64,000 nucleotides of DNA from positions 1,364,001-1,428,000 of the forward strand of contig NC_018940.1 of NCBI RefSeq assembly GCF_000304475.1, in the 5' to 3' direction. The notes under the pieces were generated by a model, which did no database searches, was not told the origin of the DNA, and saw only the letters and a program-made list of their open reading frames with translations. A program made the translations under genes and the position numbers. Origin of the DNA: Kazachstania africana CBS 2517 (Eukaryota; Ascomycota; Saccharomycetes; Saccharomycetales; Saccharomycetaceae). Numbering within the stretch: position 1 is the first letter of the stretch; each line of letters opens with the position of its first letter. Positions 8,990-19,708 of the stretch are shown here, piece after piece.

Positions 8990-10732
8990 ATGGAAAAGAC
9001 AACACATTCAAACAAGAAAGATAAAATATTATGGCACTCAAAGTCTCGCATTCAAATAGCCCAGATTGAAAGGTTTATCATAAAATATAGCGGCGAATTG
9101 CCGGTATGGTTAAAAGTCAAAAATGTCTCCAAATTTAAGTTTAGAGCAGGATATTTGGGAGGACCCTTCAATGTATACTGTGACGTAGTTACAAAGAAAT
9201 ATAAACAGTCCGAAAAAGTGGAAGATACTTCTGATATACCGCAGTTTAAATCCATTATTCAACCACAAGATAAATTTATTATACAATTAAGCCAAGGGGG
9301 CACATCGGATTCTTTTCTTTGGATTGTTAATGTAATGAGTGAGATGCTATTCAATACAGATAGTCATGTCTCTTTTGAAGTGTCGTTAGGTACTTGTAAG
9401 AGCATTTTAAAGAACAAATATTTACATCATACGAATATCGAAAATTCAGAGCCTAATCTTTCCGTTGAAATCTTGAATACACAAGATATTTGGGGCCTTC
9501 ATAAATCGACTAACAATACTGATACACATCTTGTCGTCTTAACGCATGGTTTGCATTCAAATGTGACTGCTGATATGTCATATCTGATGGAACAGATTTA
9601 TCAACACTGCAGTAAAGATGATAATATAGTCGTAGAAGGCTTTAATGGTAACGTTTGCCAAACGGAAAAGGGCGTTAAGTATCTGGGGTACCGCCTGGCA
9701 GAACATATTGTCACAAATTTATACACTGATTCCATAACTAAAATATCCTTTATAGGGCATTCACTCGGTGGCTTAATTCAAACATTCGCAATGGAATATA
9801 TCTTTACAAAGTATCCATGGTTTTTTGAGAAAGTCCAACCGATCAATTTTATCACTTTGGCCGCACCTTTACTGGGACTCCATACCGTTAATAATCCTGC
9901 ATACGTGAAATATGCCTTGTCAAAAGGACTTGTTGGTAAGACAGGTAAAGATCTGAGCTTGCATAAAGATACATTGAATGATAACCAATCTTTATTATAT
10001 TTGATGTCTGGTGCACCGCTTCCCAAGATATTACTCAAATTCCAAAGAAGGACCTTATATGCTAATGCAATTAATGATGGAATTGTACCACTCTACACGT
10101 CCTCATTACTATTCCTTGACTACGATGATATTCTTGAAAAACTAAAATCTAGAAAGGAACGATTGCCAAGTGCCTCTATCATAAACTCTGTAACCTCAAT
10201 TCTAGTACCAGCCTCACCAAAAGAAACGTTTTTATCTGATCCTGAATTAAGAGAGGACTCAATTATTCATGATAGGGTGTATAGCGAAGATCATATTGAC
10301 GCAATTGTAGAACGATATTCCGACACGGTTCTTAAGTCATTCTACAGTTCCAGTAAGCCAAATTTACAGGAGGTAATAGCGCGTAGATGGCATCATAATG
10401 GGATATCTTGGAGAAAAGTTATAGTGGCCACCAGCGGTGACGCACATAATAACATCATGGTGAGAAGAAAATTTACAAATGCATATGGATGGCCTGTCAT
10501 TGATCACCTGATACAAAACCATTTCAAAGACAACGACGAATCTATATTACCTTCTATTTCATTATCAGATAAACAACTGGGTGAAGTCGACTTTGTCGAA
10601 CCAAATAAGCTCTTTAGCTGGATTACTAGAATCGAAGACCCGAAAATTTACAAAGAGGGAATGCTGACGGTAGCGAGCGGTATATTCCAGAGAACGATGA
10701 CCCCTAAGAAACTAGAGTCTAAGGAAGTGTGA
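8990..10732 (+). CDS. Putative lipase, YDL109C/ROG1 family
   Basis: The frame opens at a TTG at 8984, but the first ATG is at 8990, giving 580 residues (YDL109C about 647). The nucleophile elbow of the alpha/beta-hydrolase fold is visible as GHSLGG at residues 256-261, with Ser258 as the expected nucleophile, and the preceding strand has LVVLTHGLHSN. This is the DUF676 serine-esterase group that includes Rog1, reported to act on monoacylglycerol; activity of the YDL109C member is not established as far as I know. The C-terminal region shows GISWRKVIVATSGDAHNNI, which supplies the late His of the triad. The neighbours KIN28 and TMA17 match YDL109C rather than ROG1 (YGL144C). Confidence 0.9.
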   Translation: MEKTTHSNKKDKILWHSKSRIQIAQIERFIIKYSGELPVWLKVKNVSKFKFRAGYLGGPFNVYCDVVTKKYKQSEKVEDTSDIPQFKSIIQPQDKFIIQLSQGGTSDSFLWIVNVMSEMLFNTDSHVSFEVSLGTCKSILKNKYLHHTNIENSEPNLSVEILNTQDIWGLHKSTNNTDTHLVVLTHGLHSNVTADMSYLMEQIYQHCSKDDNIVVEGFNGNVCQTEKGVKYLGYRLAEHIVTNLYTDSITKISFIGHSLGGLIQTFAMEYIFTKYPWFFEKVQPINFITLAAPLLGLHTVNNPAYVKYALSKGLVGKTGKDLSLHKDTLNDNQSLLYLMSGAPLPKILLKFQRRTLYANAINDGIVPLYTSSLLFLDYDDILEKLKSRKERLPSASIINSVTSILVPASPKETFLSDPELREDSIIHDRVYSEDHIDAIVERYSDTVLKSFYSSSKPNLQEVIARRWHHNGISWRKVIVATSGDAHNNIMVRRKFTNAYGWPVIDHLIQNHFKDNDESILPSISLSDKQLGEVDFVEPNKLFSWITRIEDPKIYKEGMLTVASGIFQRTMTPKKLESKEV

Positions 10733-10956
10733 GTGAGAAGTCTCCTTTCCATGCTTCCGATGCACCTCATCGAATGGCTATGATCGCTCATGTATTCAAT
10801 TTTATCATAACCCGGACGGAGCGCGGCGTTATCAAGCAATACTATGGATGCTTTTTCTACTTAAAAAACCAAAGGGAAAGTTTTAAAGACCTCCTCCCCA
10901 CAGGCAATAAACGAACAAATATTCATACACATATAAGAAGACATCTATATACTCTA

Positions 10957-11364
10957 ATGCATTCTACAGCAGGAAATAAGAAACCTATTCAAATCGACGA
11001 ATTCAAGGCCGCTATCAAGGAAACTCCACTTGAGGAGATTGCAGTGATAAGAAATGAGATCGAGAATTCCATGAGCCATTTGAAGAACTCAAATGCGAGA
11101 TTAGGAGCATATATTGATAAATTGAAGGGAACATACGAGAAAACACACATTCATGAAGAACTAGGTATCGATGACGATGAACTAGATTCAATTGATGCCA
11201 ATGATTTACAACTCTTTTCTGATTCCTACAGAGAAAATGACTTAGTTATGGACAACTACCGCCAGAGGATCGACATATTGAATGAAGAATATACTTATAG
11301 GACCACGGGAAAAAGTGATACTCCATCATCAGATATAAAAGGGCCTGCTTCTATTTATCTATAG
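10957..11364 (+). CDS. TMA17: Proteasome assembly chaperone TMA17 (ADC17)
   Basis: I place the start at the ATG at 10957, giving 135 residues, because MHSTAGNKKPIQIDEFKAA lines up with the start of S. cerevisiae Tma17 (about 150). Tma17 is a stress-induced chaperone that helps pair Rpt6 with Rpt3 during assembly of the proteasome base, and it also associates with ribosomes. The body is a helical hairpin with the conserved EIENSMSHLKNSNARLGAYI, then an acidic stretch DDDELDSIDANDL, then RENDLVMDNYRQRI. The frame stays open 76 codons upstream and has in-frame ATGs at 10774 and 10780, so a longer form is possible but not supported by the family. RRP42, the next gene in S. cerevisiae, is absent here. 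Confidence 0.88.
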   Translation: MHSTAGNKKPIQIDEFKAAIKETPLEEIAVIRNEIENSMSHLKNSNARLGAYIDKLKGTYEKTHIHEELGIDDDELDSIDANDLQLFSDSYRENDLVMDNYRQRIDILNEEYTYRTTGKSDTPSSDIKGPASIYL

Positions 11365-11465
11365 TCATGTCTTTCATGACATAACTGCATTAAGAAAATA
11401 ATGAAATAATAACGAAAGGTAAACCACTACTATTTTTTTAGTATATATAACTTTACATAATATTT

Positions 11466-14400
11466 TTACATGTGCTGAATTGTATAGGAGTGTACAATAA
11501 CTGCTGTAGCCGTCTGAATATTCATTGATCTAATCACACCGAATTGCTGAATTTCTAAGCAAAGATCAAGCTCACTTAATAGATGTCCAGGAATACCGAA
11601 TGCCTCAGTTCCTAACAAAATTAAAGACTTTTTAGGAAACTTGTAATTTGTGTCCAGTTTGATAGACTTATCAGTTTGTTCCAATCCGATTAAAGTGTAC
11701 CCTTCCCTTTTCTTGGATTTCATAAAATCAATAATTTTGTCCACTGGAACTTCCTCTATTGGCATCCACTTGTCGGCTGTAACAGCAACATTCTTGAATT
11801 GTGGATGATTCTTGACCTTTATATCCTGTACAGTCAACAAACCAACACCAAGAACGTCACATAATCTACAAATACCACCCAAATTTGGTGGCTTATCAAC
11901 TAACGAAGAAATGACAATCAAATCTGAGCGTTTAACGACATCATTAGTCTTGTTATTATCAAGATCCATCACCGTTTCCCATGCACCACTTTTGGTTTGT
12001 AGAGGTGATGTATTGCTAGTATCAGTGAATGTATTTAATGATGGCTTCTCCTTAGATCCTGAATTTCTCTTGTCCAACCATAGAGAAGTTTCATCACGGC
12101 CAATTTCAATTTGGTCTCCTAATAAATTTGAGTGCTTCAAGAACATCTTTTGAGAAATGTACTGAATGTCATGGTCTGTTACCTTTTTGATAACACCACC
12201 AAATATGCCTGTCAAAGTGAGGTCGTCAAATATATCCCATACGTTGGCATCACCAGCCCTATATTGGCCAATAATTTGCGTTTGCTTTGCATTATTATAT
12301 AGATTTTCAACAATGGCTTTTACAGTACGATCTTCTACCCTTTCATTGAAAATTGGCCAGAAGGATAGTATCAGCGAGTTTGAGAAATGCCTGATTAACG
12401 GTTTATTCGACGTAGCATTTGCTACCAAGAAAGAGACGTATTTTTCGAACAGACCTTCAAAACTGGAATTATTCATTTTGCTTAGCGTTGTCAGCGTCAT
12501 GAACAGGATCCTTTCCGCAGAAACAGCCAAAATCGGTTTGCTATGATCATTTAACAATTTAAATAAATAGTCCGTGTTTTTACTAACTCCCAAGGCTTCA
12601 TATTCTGAAACTAAACGATAGGATATGAACCATTCCTTATAAACTCTTACCAAAGGAGACGCTTCGTTTTCAGTACTTTTTAAAATATCATCAGAAATGG
12701 TTTCATCTAGGCTCTTGTCATCACAGAGGCAAAGAGAAAGCATCAACAACTGCCATAAGAATAGTCTCTGCGTTTCTTCTGGACCATCAATCCTCTTTTT
12801 CGAATATAAGGCATTTGTATCGAGAATAATAGAACTTATTATTTTTCTTCTGAAGCTGTTGGAAGTGTGGAGTAATAAAGAGATTATTTGGAATTTTGAA
12901 ATTACTTCATCATCACCATATACCTCATAGTAAACAGAAGATAAAGATGGCCCTACATTTATTCTTGAATCGTAAAGTTTACCGATAACAGGTTTTAGTT
13001 TGAAAATGTTAATAGCTGTCTGTTGGGCGACAAAAATATTAATAATGATGCTTACTATCCAGTCATCGAGATGATTATCACTTGCAGGACAATGAAATTC
13101 CCTGACAAACTGACAGACTTTCTTACTTAAAAGTGGCAGCAAGCCTCTTCTAGAAAAAGAGAAATCGCAGATCTCCATACCCACCTCATACAGTGACTCT
13201 TTTAAATTGTCCCCAGCGATATGTAAAAGCTTTGAGTCAAAGATTGCTGCAATGAGTCTTAAGTGTAGGTTTTTTTCTTTCAACACTAGCCTCTCTCTAC
13301 TAATTATTTCCCATATCTTCAGTAATAATTTTGCAGATTTTTCGACATAATTTTGAGAAAGCTTAAAGGTAAAAATTTTGATGTAAAACTCAGCGATTGC
13401 CATATTAGTATTGTAATAGGAATTGTAATTCAGAACAATGCTTGTCAAAATGTCAAGTAATTTTTCAAGAACATCTTCAGTCGAGGTCTCGTCGATGATC
13501 GATGTAATCGCGTTAAAATATGCCCCGTAAAGGATATCTTTCGTTCTGAAACTCATATTATCAGATGCGTTGATGCACTCCACTAATGAGGGATATATAT
13601 TTAGCATTTGTTCTAATGTGACATAGGTACCACCAACTATCCTGCAGATTCCTGTAAAAAACATAAATTTGGAGTTTGAGAAATTCTTTAATAATGAGCC
13701 ATATAAGCCATCAAAATCAGCAGACTCCAGCTTTTCTTTGTCAATGATAGGAAGTATCTTTTCCATTCGAAGATATTTATCATCAGAATAATCGTTGCTG
13801 ATCAATTCACTCATAAACTCCCAAGCTAAAGATTCTATCTTGTCGCTATTTTCAAAATCACAACCGGAAGCAATTAATTCTATAATGTATTCCTTATAAA
13901 TATCCTCACTTGATAATTCAAGTTCGAACAGCAGATATACGATAACATCATTTACAGGCTCTTTCTTGAGCAAGGCCTCATAAGTGCCTTTTGAATCGAA
14001 TTTATCCAAAGCAATCTTTTTGAAGGACGGTATCAAAGGTCTTATGAATTTGTAGGTTTTGCAACATCTCAAATGAACCAATATAGTTCCAATCCAGTCA
14101 TTAACAGATATGGTAGAGCTTGTATACAACAGCATTTTCAAATAAATTGTTTGAATGGAAATCTGGAAAATCTCTTCTTCACTCTCAAATTCAAACAGTT
14201 TCCTGATCAAAAGTAGATGATTTAGTTCAATCAAAGAGCTCTCATTTTCCTGCAAAAATTGTAAGATGCCAAATGCGACGTAAATTCTGGCAGGTTCAAA
14301 AGAGGGACCTTGGTCAACTAGTACATTCAAAACACATTCCAAAGTCGATAATTTTGAATTTAAAGCAGCGTGATTCAAAAGGTTATAAACAAAACCTGAA

Positions 14401-15701
14401 AGCTTATCCCCATAAGGACAATTCAAGTCCTCAGTAGTAGTGAAATTATATGCCAACAATGTAGAAGGCAAGAAAGTTGTTCTCAATAGTGACATATTCG
14501 CTGAAAGTGTCTTTTGGAATGGATCTTCGAAGAGCAAAGAAGCAAAGTATTTTCTTACACTTTCCATTGAAGATTGTAAGCCAGTAGAAAGTAAAATTAG
14601 GTTCCAATCCGGATGAATGAATCGATCTTCAAATAAAGAACAAATATCGCTTTTAGCAGCTTCGATCTGGTTCAATGACGTATCTAAAGCAATCATTTCA
14701 TATAATGTAGTGTATTTTTTCCATGATTCCAAAATGTCACCTTTTTGGGTGGTACTCCAGTTGAATAAGTCTATATTCGTCGATGTTATTTCACTACCTG
14801 AAATTCTTTGAACTGAAAGTTTTAAAATTGAAAGAGCTAATTTTCTATATTCATGAACCTTATGATTCAAAGCGGTATTAATATTTTCCCAGTATTGAGC
14901 TGTCATCATGAACTGAGACTGATTAGGCGATAATTCGTTTTTAGCTAAGAATCTAAGAAGAAAAGTTAATGCGTTACGTTCTTTCCAGTCTTGGAATTTA
15001 GCCTCCAAAAACATGTATTTTATAGACTCCCAAGTTAGTTCATCAGTGTCAGTATGCAATAGGCAAGTGCCATAAATCTGTTGAACCCTCCACCTCATCA
15101 ATTTGGATGTCGTAGAAGCAATGGACTCAATGTTGGAGTTTAGGAAAAGTATTAGGACATGATCCCATTCCCAGTGATTGACAGCGGGTGAAACTTCACT
15201 CAAATAGACACATTCCAAAACATTCAGCAATAATTCAATTTCTAGATCGTCACCAGAGTCTTCATTTGAGGTTGTTTCATCGACTTTAATTAAACGAATG
15301 ACAACATTTGTATAGAAGTCCTCACTGAATAGTCTTTTAGTATTTTGGTGCACGTAACACAAAAAATTCGTATTAATCCAGTTATTAAACTGTTCCCATA
15401 GTTCAGGGATTTTTGAAATTAGTTCAAAATATGTCTGGAGCTCTTTTGAATTTTGAAATACTTGAATATAATCTCTCTCAGCGGTATAATTTTCCCTAAA
15501 ACTTTCGAGAACTGAAGCTAATTTCTTTTGAAATTTATCAAATATCCTATCAACAATGCTAGTACAGTCCGATAGACTTAATGATGCTGACTGTACAAGT
15601 TCTAACACTTCATCGAACTGATTTTGCTCTACCAGTTCTGCCAAAAGGCCAACCACTTTCTCTCGAGATGCAAATCTAAGAATTAGCAGATTGGTAGACA
15701 T
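11466..15701 (-). CDS. TRM3: tRNA (Gm18) 2'-O-ribose methyltransferase TRM3
   Basis: I place the start at the ATG at 15701 (MSTNLLILRFASREK), giving 1,411 residues against about 1,436 in S. cerevisiae. The frame remains open upstream, with another ATG at 15782, so the start is not certain. Trm3 methylates the 2'-O of G18 in the D loop of several tRNAs. Most of the protein is a long alpha-solenoid typical of the TARBP1/Trm3 family. The catalytic SpoU (SPOUT, knotted) domain occupies the last 160 or so residues: motif 1 NLGGICRL, motif 2 ILLGTEAFGIP and motif 3 GVIRSMNIQTATAV. The gene is divergent from ATG20, as in S. cerevisiae YDL112W-YDL113C. Confidence 0.94.
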   Translation of the reverse strand: MSTNLLILRFASREKVVGLLAELVEQNQFDEVLELVQSASLSLSDCTSIVDRIFDKFQKKLASVLESFRENYTAERDYIQVFQNSKELQTYFELISKIPELWEQFNNWINTNFLCYVHQNTKRLFSEDFYTNVVIRLIKVDETTSNEDSGDDLEIELLLNVLECVYLSEVSPAVNHWEWDHVLILFLNSNIESIASTTSKLMRWRVQQIYGTCLLHTDTDELTWESIKYMFLEAKFQDWKERNALTFLLRFLAKNELSPNQSQFMMTAQYWENINTALNHKVHEYRKLALSILKLSVQRISGSEITSTNIDLFNWSTTQKGDILESWKKYTTLYEMIALDTSLNQIEAAKSDICSLFEDRFIHPDWNLILLSTGLQSSMESVRKYFASLLFEDPFQKTLSANMSLLRTTFLPSTLLAYNFTTTEDLNCPYGDKLSGFVYNLLNHAALNSKLSTLECVLNVLVDQGPSFEPARIYVAFGILQFLQENESSLIELNHLLLIRKLFEFESEEEIFQISIQTIYLKMLLYTSSTISVNDWIGTILVHLRCCKTYKFIRPLIPSFKKIALDKFDSKGTYEALLKKEPVNDVIVYLLFELELSSEDIYKEYIIELIASGCDFENSDKIESLAWEFMSELISNDYSDDKYLRMEKILPIIDKEKLESADFDGLYGSLLKNFSNSKFMFFTGICRIVGGTYVTLEQMLNIYPSLVECINASDNMSFRTKDILYGAYFNAITSIIDETSTEDVLEKLLDILTSIVLNYNSYYNTNMAIAEFYIKIFTFKLSQNYVEKSAKLLLKIWEIISRERLVLKEKNLHLRLIAAIFDSKLLHIAGDNLKESLYEVGMEICDFSFSRRGLLPLLSKKVCQFVREFHCPASDNHLDDWIVSIIINIFVAQQTAINIFKLKPVIGKLYDSRINVGPSLSSVYYEVYGDDEVISKFQIISLLLHTSNSFRRKIISSIILDTNALYSKKRIDGPEETQRLFLWQLLMLSLCLCDDKSLDETISDDILKSTENEASPLVRVYKEWFISYRLVSEYEALGVSKNTDYLFKLLNDHSKPILAVSAERILFMTLTTLSKMNNSSFEGLFEKYVSFLVANATSNKPLIRHFSNSLILSFWPIFNERVEDRTVKAIVENLYNNAKQTQIIGQYRAGDANVWDIFDDLTLTGIFGGVIKKVTDHDIQYISQKMFLKHSNLLGDQIEIGRDETSLWLDKRNSGSKEKPSLNTFTDTSNTSPLQTKSGAWETVMDLDNNKTNDVVKRSDLIVISSLVDKPPNLGGICRLCDVLGVGLLTVQDIKVKNHPQFKNVAVTADKWMPIEEVPVDKIIDFMKSKKREGYTLIGLEQTDKSIKLDTNYKFPKKSLILLGTEAFGIPGHLLSELDLCLEIQQFGVIRSMNIQTATAVIVHSYTIQHM

Positions 15702-16006
15702 GTCATGTAGCGTTCTACTAGAAATGCCGACTGAATATGGATTCCGATAAAACAAGCTTAGATGGAGCCAGTTCTTCCACATATAATCTCGAAGCTCATC
15801 GCAACATTCAAAATTTTTCAAATTCGATATTATGGAAAATTTCACAGGGAGGGTAACGGCGAAGAACAAATAGTGGCGAAAATTTGTGAGATTATCTATC
15901 AAGTAAAAATTAAGGAAACGGAATTGTCTTACAAGATAGCAAAGCGGTTAATAGTACAGTTTCGAGTCTATTATAAAAGAGACATTCTGAGTTTGCGGTT
16001 TTCAAG
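15702..16006. other. TRM3-ATG20 divergent intergenic region
   Basis: This 305-bp gap must hold both promoters. The TRM3 frame stays open through most of it (to 15902), so part could be coding if TRM3 starts at its upstream ATG at 15782. I see no strong TATA box or named factor site. Confidence 0.5.
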
Positions 16007-17914
16007 ATGTCTAGTGAAAACTTACAGACGATTGAAGCACGATTGGACCAATGTACTAGTGAAACAGTCACTACCAATGACATGGAAGAGAAGGAAGAGG
16101 CTGATTTGGTAAGCTCTGGACTTGGAAACATTCCAGACATCGACGAACAATTGCATACTGAAAAGGAACAGAGTTTGGTACATACGGCAATTATTGAAAA
16201 GGATAATCCTTTCTTTGAGCAAAATCAAAGGAGGGAAGAATCTATGTCGAAAAGTACTCCTGTGAAAATAAGTAATGTGAAGAAACCAGTGAACCCTAAT
16301 AATACTTATAACAGTGAGGCAGATGATCTATTACACAATAGAAAATCTGCAGATTCGACACTACCTTCTTTGTCTGCTAATAGTAATTCAAAGGAGAATA
16401 GCGTTACCAGTTTGCATCAAATTCCTTCTTCTAATTTGAACGACAGCACTATGAATGAAGGAAGTAAGAGGGTTCAAATTAAAGAGACCAATAAAGTTTC
16501 TGAAGGGCAGGGAAGGAATTATATTGCATACACCATCCAGTTTGGGGACAATACGGTAAAAAGACGGTATAGTGACTTTGAATTATTGAGAAACATACTG
16601 TTAAAATTGTTTCCGATGACCTTAATACCTCCAATTCCAGAGAAACAAAGTATAAAAAATTATGGAAAGGCTATTACTGGTTCAAATTCCTCCACCTATC
16701 TTTTGCCCTCTGAAGATGTTGGTCCAGTGGATTTGTCACTTTCTGTTATAAATGGATCTGTAAGTAACAGGAACGAAAAACTTATACGACATAGAATTAG
16801 AATGCTCACACAGTTTCTCAACAAGCTTTTACAAAATAAAGAGATTGGGAAGACCTCAATAATTAATGATTTTTTAGATCCGAATAACCCTCACTGGTCC
16901 GATTTTATCAATAGTTCAGCTACTTTTTCATCGTTACCCAAGAATCGTTTGCAGTGCAACCCATTAAATCCAACTAGTACAACTAGAATACATGCATCAT
17001 TACCTATACCTTCCTCATCGATATTACTTTCATCGAAGGAAAATATTGATGCAAATAAGAGGCAGAATGAGGAAAATTTCAATAGTGCAAGCACCACAAA
17101 GGATTCTTTCCAGGCAATTGAACAGGATTATAAGAAATATGAGTTTCTTTTAGACAATGGTGTTTATAAATATAATAGACGTATAACGAGAAATTTCCAT
17201 GACTTAAAATACGACATGAAAGATCTGAATGATGCTTTGGCCCAATTTGTCAATAAAAAGGGCCAGGAAACAGATTTAGTGGAGCAACTTTCGTATCTGA
17301 GTAATACATACGACGAGTCTGCAATTTTATTGGAGAAAATGGTAAGTAGACTTTATTATAACATTAATGAACCACTCGATGAGTTAACTAGAATGGCGGG
17401 GTCTGCAAGAGAGCTACTTAAATTTCGCAAGCTCAAATACATCCAAAACGAGAATATTAAAAAGACATTAAGCAGTAAGACTACACAGTTATCAAAGATT
17501 GAACAACAAAACCATGACTTCAAAAAAATCGATAGAGTAATCGATCAGGAGATGAGTAAAAGCCATAAAATCTCATTAGAAAGACCTCCCGAAGACTACA
17601 AATCAAGCACGTATAGCGGTAAACTTTTTAATAAATTCAACAAACTAGCTGCTATGGTCAAAGAAACCGTTAATTATCAAGATATTGACCCAAGAGTAAC
17701 ATCAGAGAATTTACAAAAGGATATCAAAGTTTTAACTGATACGCTCAACGTTACAGAAGCAGATTTGGTCACAATTTCGGATGTGATTGCGAATGATCAA
17801 TTGCCGAATTTTTCTGAGGAAAGAGAAAGAGAAATTATTGACATTTTAAAGCACTATTCGAAGTACATGAAAGACTATGACAAAAAAAAATCTGGAAATT
17901 TGGAGAGAGCTTAA
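16007..17914 (+). CDS. ATG20: Sorting nexin ATG20 (SNX42)
   Basis: A 635-residue protein (S. cerevisiae about 640) beginning at a good ATG. A disordered, Ser- and Asn-rich N-terminus is followed by a PX domain at roughly residues 155-290 containing [14 protein letters not shown], the phosphoinositide-binding Arg-Arg-Tyr motif, and PPIPEKQ. The C-terminal half is helical with BAR character (for example the long charged helices around 380-470 and 560-630). Atg20 forms a complex with Snx4 on endosomes, recycles SNAREs and supports selective autophagy, including the Cvt pathway. Its position between TRM3 and the YDL114W-type gene matches YDL113C. Confidence 0.93.
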   Translation: MSSENLQTIEARLDQCTSETVTTNDMEEKEEADLVSSGLGNIPDIDEQLHTEKEQSLVHTAIIEKDNPFFEQNQRREESMSKSTPVKISNVKKPVNPNNTYNSEADDLLHNRKSADSTLPSLSANSNSKENSVTSLHQIPSSNLNDSTMNEGSKRVQIKETNKVSEGQGRNYIAYTIQFGDNTVKRRYSDFELLRNILLKLFPMTLIPPIPEKQSIKNYGKAITGSNSSTYLLPSEDVGPVDLSLSVINGSVSNRNEKLIRHRIRMLTQFLNKLLQNKEIGKTSIINDFLDPNNPHWSDFINSSATFSSLPKNRLQCNPLNPTSTTRIHASLPIPSSSILLSSKENIDANKRQNEENFNSASTTKDSFQAIEQDYKKYEFLLDNGVYKYNRRITRNFHDLKYDMKDLNDALAQFVNKKGQETDLVEQLSYLSNTYDESAILLEKMVSRLYYNINEPLDELTRMAGSARELLKFRKLKYIQNENIKKTLSSKTTQLSKIEQQNHDFKKIDRVIDQEMSKSHKISLERPPEDYKSSTYSGKLFNKFNKLAAMVKETVNYQDIDPRVTSENLQKDIKVLTDTLNVTEADLVTISDVIANDQLPNFSEEREREIIDILKHYSKYMKDYDKKKSGNLERA

Positions 17915-17996
17915 AAAGCACCAGAATGAATAAGCAATGGGTTATATAATGTCTATACGAGCCGTTAACGTATAATTTAATATATTCGTTTGAGAA

Positions 17997-18911
17997 TCAT
18001 ATGGCAGTCACTTCATCCATACTGCTTATTTTTTTTAGTAGCCACAAATAAGGCCATCCTAATTGACGTCTAAAAATGGGAACAATGTTTGTATAGTATG
18101 GAGTCTTAAGAGTACTCATTTTTGTATCATCTGAAACTGTATCGACAATGTTTTTTGCCAGTGTTGTAGCGTTGATGTCCGGCGCCAGGATTTTTGACGG
18201 TGTGTAAACGTCAGCAAACATATTTGTACTAAGTTTCCCTGGACAAACTAGCAATGTTTGTATTGAGCTATCATTCGGGAATGACGCTCTAATTATTTCA
18301 GTGACTGAATTATGCAAGGAAATCAATCCAGCTTTGGAAGCCCCATATGTAGTTAACCTTGCAGGTGTCACAGTTCCAAGTATTGATGCAATATTGATAA
18401 TATAACCATGTCTATTCAATATCATATCGGGTACAAATGTCTGCATTATGTAATAAGCGCCGATATAATTCACCTTGATAACTCGTTCGATTTCATCATA
18501 CGACGAATTTTTTAAGCTTTTGATCTTTGTTATACCAGCATTATTAACCAACACTGAAATGTGGCCAAATTTTTCTTTGACATCATTGTGAATTCTTTTT
18601 ATTGCATTTAAGTTTGTTATATCACATTTATAGAATTCAATTTTATCTTCACTAAATGGTATCTTTGGGGGTGATACATCAATCACAATGATTTTCATGA
18701 TGTTCTTGTGTACAAGCTGTGTTACAATCTCCAAGCCTAATCCATCAGAACCTCCTGTTACTAGTACTATACTATTTTCATTGAAAGCTCTTCTGCTAAT
18801 TGACATTGTGGCTCTGCCATAGAAAGAAAGATATTCATTTGTATATTTTGTAACAGTTCTTCTCAGCTCAGACGCTGGGCATTGAAAGACGTTGGGTGAA
18901 ATGCAGTTCAT
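17997..18911 (-). CDS. Short-chain dehydrogenase/reductase, YDL114W family
   Basis: A 304-residue protein of the classical SDR family (YDL114W about 308). Visible signatures are the nucleotide-binding VLVTGGSDGLGLEIV near residues 51-65, VLVNNAG, and the catalytic YGASKAG with Tyr and Lys four apart, preceded by the Ser of INIASILG. Asp in IVIDVSPP at the end of the second strand suggests NAD preference, by inference. A short hydrophobic or basic N-terminal extension precedes the fold and could be a targeting segment. The substrate is unknown. The position matches YDL114W, which is uncharacterised. Confidence 0.9.
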   Translation of the reverse strand: MNCISPNVFQCPASELRRTVTKYTNEYLSFYGRATMSISRRAFNENSIVLVTGGSDGLGLEIVTQLVHKNIMKIIVIDVSPPKIPFSEDKIEFYKCDITNLNAIKRIHNDVKEKFGHISVLVNNAGITKIKSLKNSSYDEIERVIKVNYIGAYYIMQTFVPDMILNRHGYIINIASILGTVTPARLTTYGASKAGLISLHNSVTEIIRASFPNDSSIQTLLVCPGKLSTNMFADVYTPSKILAPDINATTLAKNIVDTVSDDTKMSTLKTPYYTNIVPIFRRQLGWPYLWLLKKISSMDEVTAI

Positions 18912-19637
18912 GGCTTAAAATGCTATTCTGTGCCATTTGTCCCATTGCTATTTGGCATTGTGTCACTAAATTCAGTTATATATTGGCAACACACATATTG
19001 AATGTCACAGAAAATACAAGATAATAATTTCAATAAAAGAGCAAAGAAAGTGTGTATTCAATAGTTAGAATGAAGCAGGTACGACACTTGGTTAAAGACA
19101 CTTCAAAGGTTTCTTAGAGGAACACAAATTGTATGCATTCTATCTCCACGCTTTTGGAATAGGCTAGAAAAGCAAAATAGAAAAGTCAATTAATAACGGT
19201 AAATTTGCACTACATTTAGACATAGCTTGTCTCCTAGGACTCGTCTACAGACACCGAGTTGCGCTAGGTGCTTCTACTAGAGTATGCGAATAGGTATTAC
19301 CTTTTTTAATACTATTTATATATCTATAATATTTGTCATTCTCTTTCCATGCAATACATGTCACAGATGGAGATATGCCTCTCTTTCTTTATAAAGCTGA
19401 TGCACAGACAGCACAGATAACGAATGACAGTATCATATCACTTTACGGCTTGCTTCAGAAGAATGTTCCGTATCATAGCCCATTGGGTTTATTGCACACT
19501 TTGGTGATGCTCCTGGTACAAGCAGTAACACGAGATACTTTGCAAAATTCTCTCAAAGTGTCTCGTTACATTAATTCTAGGACTGAAGAGGCCTTTTTGC
19601 TTATCTCAACTAAACTTGCAATGCAAACAAAAAAGAA
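18912..19637. other. Long intergenic region with an inverted repeat
   Basis: About 730 bp between the YDL114W-type gene and the tRNA. I see no convincing gene; the + frame open at 19333 starts from TTG and runs through the tRNA. It holds an imperfect hairpin at 19233-19268 (CCTAG and ACTCG on the left, CGAGT and CTAGG on the right). I looked for a solo LTR, as these cluster near tRNA genes, and could not define ends or a target duplication. Confidence 0.5.
19629..19634 (-). terminator. RNA polymerase III terminator of tRNA-Gly
   Basis: Six consecutive T on the minus strand, four bases beyond the mature 3' end of the tRNA. A run of this length is sufficient for pol III termination in yeast. 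Confidence 0.8.
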
Positions 19638-19708
19638 TGCGCAAGCCCGGAATCGAACCGGGGGCCCAACGATGGCAACGTTGGATTTTACCACTAAACC
19701 ACTTGCGC
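19638..19708 (-). tRNA. tRNA-Gly (anticodon GCC)
   Basis: A 71-nt tRNA on the minus strand, beginning GCGCAAGTGGTTTAGTGG at 19708. It folds as a standard cloverleaf: acceptor GCGCAAG pairing with CTTGCGC, D arm with internal A box GTGGTTTAGTGG, anticodon GCC at 19676-19674, and T arm with B box GGTTCGATTCC. The discriminator base is A (19638). There is no intron. A run of six T on the transcribed strand (19634-19629) is a pol III terminator. The sequence reads like the S. cerevisiae tRNA-Gly(GCC) species, which carries GGC/GGU decoding. Confidence 0.97.
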
